From positions 1 to 28,861 of the forward strand of contig DATBFY010000255.1 of assembly GCA_036558265.1 (NCBI GenBank): a stretch of 28,861 nt of DNA. The letters run 5' to 3'. This document shows positions 7,897 to 14,711 of the stretch, in pieces. This DNA comes from RYN-433 sp036558265 (GTDB taxonomy: Bacteria > Planctomycetota > Phycisphaerae > Tepidisphaerales > Tepidisphaeraceae). The translations under genes were made by a program, and so were the position numbers. How positions within the stretch are numbered: the first letter of the stretch is position 1; every line of letters begins with the position of its first letter. A model generated the notes under the pieces. It did not search any database, was not told where the DNA came from, and was given only the letters and a program-made list of their open reading frames with translations.

Positions 7897-8552
7897 CCCC
7901 GATCGATCGTCGAGCGGCGCTGGTGCTTTTGGTCGCGGTGGTCGCGCTGCCGGGCACCGCTTGGGCCCACGTGCTTGACGAGTACCTGCAGGCGACGCTG
8001 GTGGACATCGCGCCCGACGACATCCGGCTGGAGATCAACCTCACGCCCGGCGTGGACGTCGCCGAGCCGATCCTCGCGCTGATGAACCCCAACCGGGACG
8101 GCGTGATCTCGACGGACGAGGCGGCCCGGTATGCCGGCCTGCTCAAGCGCGACCTGACCGTTCGGCTGGACGATCGCGACGTCGAATTGAGGCTCGCCGG
8201 ATCGCACTACCCCGAGCCCGGCGAGCTTCGCGGTGGCTGGGGGATCGTTCAGGTGGAGTTCTCGATCCATCCTGGCTCGCTCGCCGCCGGAGAGCACCGC
8301 CTCACGGTCGAGAATCGGCACCTGCCGGGCGTGAGCGTGTACCTGGTCAACGCTGCCCGGCCGAGGTCCGGCTGGATCCGGATCACCAAACAGAACCGGA
8401 ACGAGAACCAAAGTTGGGGCGAGATCGCGTTTGACTATCGTCCGGCGGCGCGGTCGTCTCGCTCGGTCGGGCTTATGGCTTTGGTCGCGGGAGTGATTGT
8501 TGCGGTGTGCGCGGGGGTGCGGCGGCGGAAGGCTTCGCCGCGGTCGATATGA
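7881..8552 (+). CDS. Secreted or membrane-anchored protein with an EF-hand-like loop
   Basis: A 223-aa protein of unknown function. It overlaps the end of the DUF3500 gene; start choices are ATG 7881 or GTG 7893, the latter sharing bases with the TGA stop. The N-terminus (RRAALVLLVAVVALPGTAWAH) is a signal peptide with cleavage before HVLDEYLQ, a beginning often seen in planctomycete exported proteins of the HupE-linked kind (recollection). Around residue 73 the 12-residue loop NPNRDGVISTDE matches an EF-hand except for Asn at position 1. A C-terminal helix (LMALVAGVIVAVCAGV) followed by RRRK points to a membrane anchor with a cytoplasmic tail. The overlap suggests translational coupling with DUF3500. 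Confidence 0.75.
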   Translation: MVEAVTPIDRRAALVLLVAVVALPGTAWAHVLDEYLQATLVDIAPDDIRLEINLTPGVDVAEPILALMNPNRDGVISTDEAARYAGLLKRDLTVRLDDRDVELRLAGSHYPEPGELRGGWGIVQVEFSIHPGSLAAGEHRLTVENRHLPGVSVYLVNAARPRSGWIRITKQNRNENQSWGEIAFDYRPAARSSRSVGLMALVAGVIVAVCAGVRRRKASPRSI

Positions 8553-8621
8553 GCGTTGTCAAGTGTGTTGCTACAATGAGGGCGGCGTGGTCGCAAACGC
8601 GCGCCGGCGCGGGACGCCAGA

Positions 8622-8658
8622 CGAAGACCACGGGCAAACGAGTTTGCCCATGCCACCC
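8622..8658. repeat. Dispersed palindromic repeat, copy 1
   Basis: This copy reads CGAAGACCACGGGCAA, a short centre, then TTGCCCATGCCACCC. Its core is a perfect 7-bp hairpin, GGGCAAA (8632-8638), loop CGAG, TTTGCCC (8643-8649). It lies just upstream of the PAS-HD-GYP gene. A second copy is at 9798-9828. Confidence 0.75.
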
Positions 8659-8685
8659 AGGCCGGGAATCGGGTCGCGAGAGGTG

Positions 8686-9852
8686 ATGAATACCGAAGTG
8701 GTCAGTTTCGCCCACCTGCTGGACGCGCTGGCGTGCGGCGCGGCGCTGATCGAGCGCGGCGGCCGGATCGTACACGTGAACCCGCGTGCCGCGGCGATGC
8801 TGGGCCGAGCGGCGCGCGAGCTGGTGGGGCAGCGGGTGCAGGACCTGTATCCCGACGCCGACGCGCAGGCGTTGATCGGGGCGGCGCTGGCGGACATGGA
8901 CGCGCCGCGCGAGGGCGAGTTTTACGTTCCCGGCGCCGGCGGCGAACGCATTCCCGTGGTCATGTCCGGCCGCGCCTGGCGCGATTCGACCGGCGGCGCG
9001 CGCCCCTACTACGCCGTGACCCTGACCGACATCACGCCGCTCAAGCAGGCCGAGGACGACCTGCGCAACCAGTACCGCATCATCGCCGAGCTCTCGAACA
9101 CGATCCTGTCGCAGGCCGAGAACCTCAAGGATTACTCCGAGGCCCTCGAGCACCGGGTACACGAGCGGACGATCGAGCTGCACGAGGCGAACATGGACGC
9201 GATCTACATGCTGGCGATCGCGAGCGAGTCCAAGGACGAGGACACGGGCGCGCACGTGCGGCGGTTGCAGCACTTCAGCCAGACGCTGGCGCGCGAGATC
9301 GGTTACGCGCCGCGCGAGGCGGAGAAAGTGGGGTACTCGGCGATCCTCCACGATGTCGGCAAGATCCACGTGCCGGACCGCATCCTCAAGAAGCCGGGGC
9401 CTCTTGATGACGAGGAGCGGCGGGTGATCCAGGAACACACGCTGGCGGGGGAACACATCCTCTCGTCGACCAAGCCATTTTTCGGCGCGGCGCGGCGGAT
9501 CGCGCGGAGCCACCACGAGAACTGGGACGGCTCGGGCTATCCGGACCGCGCGGCGGGCGCGGACATCCCGATGGAGGCGCGGATCGTTCACCTGGCGGAC
9601 GTGTACGACGCGCTGACGACGCCGCGGGTTTACAAGTCGGCCTGGGATGGACCGCGCGCGGCAACTGCGATCGAAGACGGGGCGGGACGGATGTTCGATC
9701 CGGAGCTCGTGAAGGCGTTTACATCCCTCCGCAGGCGCGGCGAGTGGAACGGCGCGCCCGCGCACGGTGACACCGCGCAACGCGGAGCCAAGCCACGCGA
9801 AGACCACGGGCAATTGCCCATGCCACCCGAAGCGGCGCGCGAATCGATATAG
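8686..9852 (+). CDS. PAS-HD-GYP cyclic-di-GMP phosphodiesterase
   Basis: A 388-aa cytoplasmic signalling protein, expected to hydrolyse c-di-GMP. A PAS domain spans about residues 6-115 (ends YAVTLTDITPLKQAE). A helical linker, probably coiled-coil (118-170), leads to an HD-GYP domain (171-346). The catalytic set is present: H190 in TGAH, HD at 222-223 (ILHDVGKIHVPD), HHENWDGSGYP (276-286) and ADVYDALT. The open frame runs upstream to 8497, but that part is low-complexity and contains a dispersed repeat, so the start at 8686 (after GAGAGG) is preferred. No membrane helix or receiver domain is seen, so the PAS domain probably senses a cytosolic cue. The last 25 or so residues come from repeat DNA. 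Confidence 0.93.
   Translation: MNTEVVSFAHLLDALACGAALIERGGRIVHVNPRAAAMLGRAARELVGQRVQDLYPDADAQALIGAALADMDAPREGEFYVPGAGGERIPVVMSGRAWRDSTGGARPYYAVTLTDITPLKQAEDDLRNQYRIIAELSNTILSQAENLKDYSEALEHRVHERTIELHEANMDAIYMLAIASESKDEDTGAHVRRLQHFSQTLAREIGYAPREAEKVGYSAILHDVGKIHVPDRILKKPGPLDDEERRVIQEHTLAGEHILSSTKPFFGAARRIARSHHENWDGSGYPDRAAGADIPMEARIVHLADVYDALTTPRVYKSAWDGPRAATAIEDGAGRMFDPELVKAFTSLRRRGEWNGAPAHGDTAQRGAKPREDHGQLPMPPEAARESI
9798..9828. repeat. Dispersed palindromic repeat, copy 2
   Basis: The same flanks as the copy at 8622-8658 surround a perfect 12-bp palindrome, GGGCAATTGCCC (9808-9819). It lies inside the last codons of the HD-GYP gene and supplies the tail EDHGQLPMPP, beyond the conserved domain. 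Confidence 0.75.
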
Positions 9853-9894
9853 CTCGCACCGGCCGACTCCGCTTTCGCGCGACCGACGAAGACC

Positions 9895-9943
9895 CTCACC
9901 CCGGCCCCCCCGGCCCTCTCCCCGAGTACCGGGCGAGGGAGAA
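9895..9943. repeat. Degenerate CCCTCTCCCC-type dispersed palindrome
   Basis: CCCTCACCCCGG is followed by CCCTCTCCCCGA, a GTAC centre and CGGGCGAGGGAGAA, a weak inverted repeat. It resembles the 11661-11722 element in sequence and lies in the gap between the HD-GYP gene and the discoidin-like gene. Confidence 0.5.
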
Positions 9944-10040
9944 CGGCGCGGCGCGCTCGCCCCGTCGCCGAACGGACTCAAAGCGTGTAGGATGCTCCGC
10001 CCAGGGTACGGAATCTCGTCCCCGTGAGGAGCATCCCAGC

Positions 10041-10715
10041 ATGCGAAACTACCGCAAACTGCCGGCCGTCGTCGTCGGTGTCCTTTTGTCGATCGCGCTG
10101 TGCGCCCGGGCCGACGTGAAGGTGACGGTCGATCACAACGACAACGATCACGCCACCGCGGAATTCAAGTTCAAGACCGTCCCCGCCCCTGCCAAGGACG
10201 ATGCCGCCGCCAAGGCCAAGGTCAGCATCGTCAGCGGGGAGAAGGACGACAACGGCGGAGACGTGGACAAGGTCACCGACGGCAAGCTGCCCGGCGAGCA
10301 GGACCAGCCCGAGGAAAACTTCTTCTTCAACGCCGGCACGGAGGGCGGACGGCTCTTGATCGACCTCGCGAAGGCGATCGAGATCAAGCAGGTCAACACG
10401 TACTCGTGGCATCCGAACACGCGGGGGCCGCAGTTCTACAAGCTCTATGCGGCCGAGGGATCGGAGCAGGGATTCAACGGCCAGCCCAAGGCGGGGACCG
10501 ATCCCGCCAAGGCCGGGTGGAAACTGATCGCCAGCGTCGATACGCGTGCGAAGCAGGGCGCCGAGGGAGGCGGGCAATACGGGGTGAGCCTTGCGGACCC
10601 GGCCGGCGCGATCGGCAAGTACCGTTACCTGCTGTTTGACATGTACCGCACGGAAGCGGACGATGACTTTGGCAACACGTTCTACAGTGAGATCGACGTG
10701 ATCGAACAGAAGTGA
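10041..10715 (+). CDS. Secreted discoidin-like (F5/8 type C) protein
   Basis: A 224-aa exported protein. The signal peptide ends near residue 24 (IALCARA-DVK). After a charged, Lys/Ala-rich linker, residues 60-224 look like a galactose-binding-like beta-sandwich. The signs are KVTDGKLP...NFFFNAG (the 'DG' strand), RLLIDLAKAIEIKQVNTYSW, QFYKLYAAEG, WKLIASVDTR and KYRYLLFDMYRTE...TFYSEIDVIE, the usual strand order of F5/8C domains. GAGGAG lies 9 nt before the ATG. It is a single domain with no catalytic module, so it may bind carbohydrate or another surface ligand (inference). The next gene, also secreted, is the DUF1080 gene, 48 bp downstream and probably in the same transcript. Confidence 0.75.
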   Translation: MRNYRKLPAVVVGVLLSIALCARADVKVTVDHNDNDHATAEFKFKTVPAPAKDDAAAKAKVSIVSGEKDDNGGDVDKVTDGKLPGEQDQPEENFFFNAGTEGGRLLIDLAKAIEIKQVNTYSWHPNTRGPQFYKLYAAEGSEQGFNGQPKAGTDPAKAGWKLIASVDTRAKQGAEGGGQYGVSLADPAGAIGKYRYLLFDMYRTEADDDFGNTFYSEIDVIEQK

Positions 10716-10763
10716 TCGCCGCCTACGGTTAACTGACCCATTCTCGAAGGAGCATCGCGCATC

Positions 10764-11555
10764 ATGACCGCCGCATCGAAGACCCGCCGCCGTCTCGCCG
10801 TCGCCGCCCTTGCCGCGGCCCTGTGCGTTCCTGCCGCCCGCATGTTGTTCGCCGCGGACGACGCCAAGCCCGCCGCCGCCGCTGTCGCCGGCGATGAGGC
10901 CACCACGAATACCCTGACCGACGCCGAGAAGCAGGCCGGCTGGAAGCTGCTGTTCGACGGCAAGGACCTGTCGGGCTGGCACAACTTCAGGAAGCAGGGC
11001 GTGCAACCGGGCTGGCAGGTGAAGGACGGCGCGCTCGCGTGCGTCGATCCCAAGCACGCCGGGGACATCGTGACGGCCGACAAGTACGACTGGTTCGAGC
11101 TGTCGCTGGACTACAACATCTCCGAAGGGGGCAACAGCGGCATCATGTTCCACGTGACCGATGACGCGGGCTCGGCCTGGGGAACCGGGCCGGAGGTGCA
11201 GCTCCAGGACAACCAGCACGCGCACGACCCGGAGCTGTCGGGCTGGGTTTACCAGCTCTACAAGCCCCCGGTCGATCCCAAGACGGGCAAGCCGATCGAT
11301 GCGACCAAGCCGGCGGGGCAGTGGAACCACGTGCGCGTCCTGATCTCGCCTGAGAAGTGCGAGACGGAGATGAACGGCGTGAAGTACTACGAGTTCGTCC
11401 TGGGCAGCCCGGAGTTCAACGAGCGCGTGGCCAAGAGCAAGTTCGGCAAGATGGCGCACTTCGCCAAGGCGGAGAGCGGCTACATCGCGCTGCAGGGCGA
11501 CCACGGGCAGGTGTCGTTCCGGAACATCAAGGTTCGGCCGATCGAGAAGAAGTGA
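10764..11555 (+). CDS. Secreted DUF1080 (3-keto-disaccharide hydrolase-like) protein
   Basis: A 263-aa protein with a signal peptide (residues 1-30) and a DUF1080 concanavalin-like jellyroll. The hallmarks are GWKLLFDGKDLSGWHNF near residue 60, WQVKDGALAC, FELSLDYNISEGGNSGIMFHV, GPEVQLQDNQHA, AGQWNHVRVL and the end GYIALQGDHGQVSFRNIKVRPI. Planctomycetes encode many of these; some act on 3-keto-sugars or other glycans. AAGGAG is 11 nt before the ATG. It is probably co-transcribed with the discoidin-like gene, and the unit ends at the strong terminator just downstream. Its substrate cannot be read from the sequence. Confidence 0.92.
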   Translation: MTAASKTRRRLAVAALAAALCVPAARMLFAADDAKPAAAAVAGDEATTNTLTDAEKQAGWKLLFDGKDLSGWHNFRKQGVQPGWQVKDGALACVDPKHAGDIVTADKYDWFELSLDYNISEGGNSGIMFHVTDDAGSAWGTGPEVQLQDNQHAHDPELSGWVYQLYKPPVDPKTGKPIDATKPAGQWNHVRVLISPEKCETEMNGVKYYEFVLGSPEFNERVAKSKFGKMAHFAKAESGYIALQGDHGQVSFRNIKVRPIEKK

Positions 11556-11585
11556 TCGGGGTCGGCTGAGTTGTCGGATTTGAAT

Positions 11586-11626
11586 CGGGCCCGGTGCGCG
11601 TGAGGCGCGCCGGGCCCGTTTTGTTT
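11586..11626 (+). terminator. Strong intrinsic terminator after the DUF1080 gene
   Basis: A 14-bp stem with one G-U pair, CGGGCCCGGTGCGC (11586-11599) and GCGCGCCGGGCCCG (11605-11618), has a 5-nt loop and is followed at once by TTTTGTTT. It begins 31 nt after the stop codon. Confidence 0.9.
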
Positions 11627-11660
11627 GCCGCCCGCGGCCCGGGAAGGGCGACCTCTTTCT

Positions 11661-11722
11661 CCCTCTCCCGCGGGCGCCGTTGGCGTACATTCGCCAACCA
11701 TCGCAACGCCCGTGGGAGAGGG
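11661..11722. repeat. Dispersed palindrome of the CCCTCTCCC type with a nested hairpin
   Basis: CCCTCTCCCGCGGGCG (11661-11676) pairs with CGCCCGTGGGAGAGGG (11707-11722), with one G-U. Between them is a perfect inner hairpin, GTTGGCG (11679-11685) and CGCCAAC (11692-11698). It is followed by GGTGAGGGGAG, typical of this widespread repeat class. It precedes the MFS gene and inflates the open frame there. Confidence 0.75.
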
Positions 11723-11902
11723 TCGGGTGAGGGGAGTGTCGGTCGCCTGCATGCGTCTCGAACTGCCCTTCACCCTATGCCTCTCCCAGACGCGTTGAGC
11801 CGATTCGCAAGATGGATTCCCAAGGTCGCGTCCGAGAGAGGGGACTCGCCTCACGCCAGTCCGCTTGCGTTCACGGTGGTCGCGCCCATACGCTCCCGCC
11901 CC

Positions 11903-13093
11903 GTGACTGCCGCCCAGCCACCGCCCCACTCCACCAAGCCACAGTACTTCCTCTCCTACGCCGTCCTGGGGTCGCTGGTGCCGTTCGTCTCCGTGCTGCT
12001 TGCCGAGCGCGGGCTGGATAAATCGCAGATCGGCACGGTCTGGGCGGTGGCGTCGCTGGGCGTGGTCGTCACGCCGGTGCTTGTCACGCTGCTGGCGGAT
12101 ACGGCCATCGCCGCGCGGCTCTTGATGGCGGGGCTGTTCGTGCTCGCCGGGTTCTTCCTCGCCGGGCTTTGGGGCGCGCGCACGTTCTGGCCGATCCTGA
12201 TCCTCTACGCGCTGCACACGTTCGCGCTGCAGCCGGTATTCGCCCTTCAGGACGGGATTCATTTCGCCGCGCAGTCGATCCGGCGGACCCGCGGGCTGGA
12301 CGAGGTGCCGTACCATACGGTGCGGGTCTGGGGGACGATCGGATACATCCTGCCCAGCACGCTCCTGTGGTTTCTGCTGCGGCCGGGTGAGTCGATGACG
12401 CCGGCAGTGGGGTGTGGGACCGCGTTCTGCGCGCTGAGCGTGGTCAGCGCGTTCTTCCTCCCGCACACGCCCCCGCCCCCGCGGGCCGAAAGTCACGCGC
12501 GCCTGCCGACCGCTGCCGCGGCGCGGGCGCTGCTCGAGCCTCACGTCCTGGTCTTCTGCGCGGCGATGTTCCTGCTTTACCTCACGTCGCAGGCGTTCTA
12601 CGAGTTCTACCCCCTGCACCTCACCGAGCGCTGCGGCGTGGACAACCGCTGGATCGGCATGATCACCAACGTCGGCACCGTCGGCGAGGTGTTCTACATG
12701 CTCGCCTTCGCGTGGCTGGCCGCACGGCTGACCGTGCGCCGCGTCATGTACCTTGGGGCGCTGGCGATCGCCGCGCGCTTCTTCCTCCTGGCCGCGTTCC
12801 CGCAGTTAAGCGTGGCGATCGGCGTGCAACTGATCCATGGGATGACCGTGCTGGCGATGGGCGTCGTGCCCCCGATCTTCCTCAATCGCCACGCCACCGA
12901 CGAGTGCCGCAACTCGATCCAGGGACTGTACGCCATGCTGGTGCTGGGCGGCGGGAAGGTCATCGGCAGCCAGCTCTTCGGCCGGATCGCCCAAGGTGGA
13001 TTGCCCAGGGCGTTCAACGTCGCGGGGGTGATGTGCGTGGTGGCGATGGGGATGCTGTACTTCGCGTTCCGCGAAGAGAAACGTGAAACATGA
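11903..13093 (+). CDS. MFS transporter (LacY/NupG-like MFS_1_like group)
   Basis: A 12-helix major-facilitator protein of 396 aa from GTG 11903. The family start (YFLSYAVLGSLVPFVSVLLAERGLDKSQIGTVWA) follows 12 residues later. ATG 11777 is an alternative; the frame stays open to 11594, but that part comes from repeat DNA. No clear ribosome site marks any of the starts. In the middle, DEVPYHTVRVWGTIGYIL is the 'R-x-WGSIG' element of the sugar/nucleoside symporter branch. A cytoplasmic loop (HTPPPPRAESHARLP) separates the six-helix halves. The second half ends near YFAFREEK. The substrate is unknown. The stop codon lies inside the left arm of a perfect inverted repeat shared with the convergent gene. 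Confidence 0.85.
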   Translation: MTAAQPPPHSTKPQYFLSYAVLGSLVPFVSVLLAERGLDKSQIGTVWAVASLGVVVTPVLVTLLADTAIAARLLMAGLFVLAGFFLAGLWGARTFWPILILYALHTFALQPVFALQDGIHFAAQSIRRTRGLDEVPYHTVRVWGTIGYILPSTLLWFLLRPGESMTPAVGCGTAFCALSVVSAFFLPHTPPPPRAESHARLPTAAAARALLEPHVLVFCAAMFLLYLTSQAFYEFYPLHLTERCGVDNRWIGMITNVGTVGEVFYMLAFAWLAARLTVRRVMYLGALAIAARFFLLAAFPQLSVAIGVQLIHGMTVLAMGVVPPIFLNRHATDECRNSIQGLYAMLVLGGGKVIGSQLFGRIAQGGLPRAFNVAGVMCVVAMGMLYFAFREEKRET

Positions 13094-13156
13094 AGACATG
13101 AAACATGAAGAGCGCGGCTACCGGTGATCTTCATGTTTCATGTCTTCATGTTTCAC
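13083..13156. repeat. 29-bp perfect inverted repeat at convergent gene ends
   Basis: The arms 13083-13111 and 13128-13156 are exact reverse complements with a 16-nt spacer. Each arm is itself a stutter of GAAACATGAA and GAAGACATG units. The left arm holds the last codons and stop of the MFS gene; the right arm encodes the last residues (KHEDMKHED) of the CoA-binding gene. It may work as a two-way terminator, though the stem is AT-rich and lacks a U-tract. Confidence 0.8.
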
Positions 13157-13546
13157 TCGTCGCAGTTCAACCATCATGCACCGCCCCTGCACGAACGCCA
13201 TTCCCGCCTCCTCGGCGATGCGCTTCGCCTCTTCGCTGTAGATCCCGCTCTGAAGCCACAGGCCACCGGCGTGCGCCCTGGCGGCTTCCTCGGCGACGCC
13301 GGGGCAATACTCCGGCCGCCGGAAGACCAGCACCACGTCGATCGGTCCGGGCACCTCGGCCAGGGATGCGTAGCTCTTCAACCCCTCAATCTCCGGGTAT
13401 GTGGGATTGACCGGGATGATCTCCTTCCCGCGCGAGCGGAGATACTCGGGCACGTAATGTCCGGCCCGCGTCGGCTCGGGCGTCATCCCCACCACCGCGA
13501 CCCGCCTCGCCTTCAGCATCCGGCTGATCCCTTCTTGATCGTTCAT
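13118..13546 (-). CDS. CoA-binding domain protein (YccU-like)
   Basis: A 142-aa single-domain cytoplasmic protein with the CoA-binding Rossmann fold found at the start of succinyl-CoA synthetase alpha and acetate-CoA ligases. The landmarks are KARRVAVVGMTPEPTRAGHYVPEYL (nucleotide loop), KEIIPVNPTYPEIEGLKSYASLAEVPGPIDVVLVFRRPE, and GGLWLQSGIYSEEAKRIAEEAGMAFVQGRCMMVE. The normal end of this family is the ...GRCMMVE strand; the last 14 or so residues here are repeat-derived (VKHEDMKHEDHR). GGAGG lies 10 nt before the ATG. The precise role of stand-alone members is not known; they bind CoA or act as metabolic sensors. It converges with the MFS gene. Confidence 0.9.
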   Translation of the reverse strand: MNDQEGISRMLKARRVAVVGMTPEPTRAGHYVPEYLRSRGKEIIPVNPTYPEIEGLKSYASLAEVPGPIDVVLVFRRPEYCPGVAEEAARAHAGGLWLQSGIYSEEAKRIAEEAGMAFVQGRCMMVELRRVKHEDMKHEDHR

Positions 13547-13622
13547 CGTCCCGCGACCTCCGCGCGCGCATCTTTCGCCATCTTTCCATCCCTCGCTCGT
13601 GTGCTAAGATCGTACGGCAACC

Positions 13623-13658
13623 TGCTGACTACTGACTACTGGCTACTGACTACTGCTG
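13623..13658. repeat. CTGACTACTG stutter repeat before the DnaJ gene
   Basis: TGACTACTGACTACTGG is followed by CTACTGACTACTG, an imperfect 7-10 nt tandem. It ends 4 bp before the DnaJ start and so covers the normal ribosome-site position. A related piece, CTACTGACTACTG, is at 2802-2814. Confidence 0.8.
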
Positions 13659-13662
13659 GATA

Positions 13663-14679
13663 ATGGCCAAGCGCGACTATTACGAAGTTCTGGGCGTCGC
13701 CCGCACCGCCTCCCCGGAGGAGATCAAAAAAGCCCACCGCAAGCTCGTCCGCCTGTACCACCCGGACGTCAACAAGAACAACCCCCAGTCCGAAGCCAAG
13801 TTCAAGGAAGTGCAGGAAGCCTACGACATCCTGTCCGATGAGGCCAAGCGCAAGCAGTACGACCAGTTCGGCCACGCCGGCGTCGGCGCTGAGCCGGGTT
13901 ACGGGGCCCGTCCCGGGGCCGACCCGTTCGAAGAGTTCCGCCGCGCCCAGCAGCAGGCCGGGCCGCGGGCCGGTTACCGTCGTTGGCAGCCGCAGCCCAA
14001 CGTCTCGGTCGAGGATTTCGACCTGGGGGGTGCGGGAGGGGATGCCTCGGGCTTCGCCGACATCTTCGAGCAGTTCTTCGGGCAGCGCGGGGCCGCCGCG
14101 GGTGGCCGCGGGGCTGCCACGGGTCGCCCGCGTACCCAAGCCGCCCGCGGCGAAGACATCGAATACCCCGTCACTTTGACGTTCGCGCAAGCCGCGCGGG
14201 GGATGACGCTGCCGCTGCAGATCAGCCGCGATGGCAAATTGGAAACCATCGACGTCAAGATCCCCGCGGGGGTGAAAGAGGGTAGCCGCGTGCGCATCAA
14301 AGGGAAGGGCCAGCACACCAACGGCGAGCCGGGCGACCTGTTCATCGTCACCCGGGTTCTGCCGCACGCGTACTTCCACCGCGAGGGGCTGGACATCCAT
14401 CTCGACCTGCCGATCTCGATGTACGAGGCGTTGCTGGGCACCAAGGTTGAGGTGCCGACCCTCGACGGCCCGGTGACGATCACGGTCCCCCCGGGCACGA
14501 GCAGCGGCGCGAAGCTCCGCATCCGCGAACGGGGCATCTATCGCGGCAACGAGAAGGGCGACCAGTACAACATCGTCAAGGTGATCGTCCCCAGGAACAT
14601 CGACGACCAGGACAAGGAAACGCTCCAGAAGCTCCAGGCCAAGCATCCGATCGAGGCACGCAAGGATGTGAACTGGTAG
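13663..14679 (+). CDS. DnaJ-class co-chaperone, type B (CbpA-like)
   Basis: A 338-aa cytoplasmic Hsp40. The J domain covers residues 1-70, with the HPD triad at 33-35 (YHPDVNK) that stimulates DnaK ATPase. A Gly/Phe/Arg-rich linker (75-160) contains FADIFEQFFG. Two C-terminal beta domains follow (EDIEYPVTLTFAQAARG...GSRVRIKGKG and GDLFIVTRVLPHAYFHREGLDIHLDLPISMYEALLG). There is no CxxCxGxG zinc finger, hence type B rather than canonical DnaJ. No ribosome site is visible because a stutter repeat fills the leader. The HrpA C-terminal-half gene begins 32 bp downstream on the same strand. Confidence 0.94.
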   Translation: MAKRDYYEVLGVARTASPEEIKKAHRKLVRLYHPDVNKNNPQSEAKFKEVQEAYDILSDEAKRKQYDQFGHAGVGAEPGYGARPGADPFEEFRRAQQQAGPRAGYRRWQPQPNVSVEDFDLGGAGGDASGFADIFEQFFGQRGAAAGGRGAATGRPRTQAARGEDIEYPVTLTFAQAARGMTLPLQISRDGKLETIDVKIPAGVKEGSRVRIKGKGQHTNGEPGDLFIVTRVLPHAYFHREGLDIHLDLPISMYEALLGTKVEVPTLDGPVTITVPPGTSSGAKLRIRERGIYRGNEKGDQYNIVKVIVPRNIDDQDKETLQKLQAKHPIEARKDVNW

Positions 14680-14711
14680 GGGCACACGCGCGCCTACGAT
14701 CGGGGGTTTTC

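Noticed and set aside
9978..11690. 570-aa minus-strand open frame
   Set aside because: It is antisense to two well-supported secreted-protein genes and crosses their terminator; no domain is visible.
11594..11902. N-terminal extension of the MFS protein
   Set aside because: The open frame runs through the DUF1080 terminator and a dispersed palindrome; the first family residues appear only after 11903.
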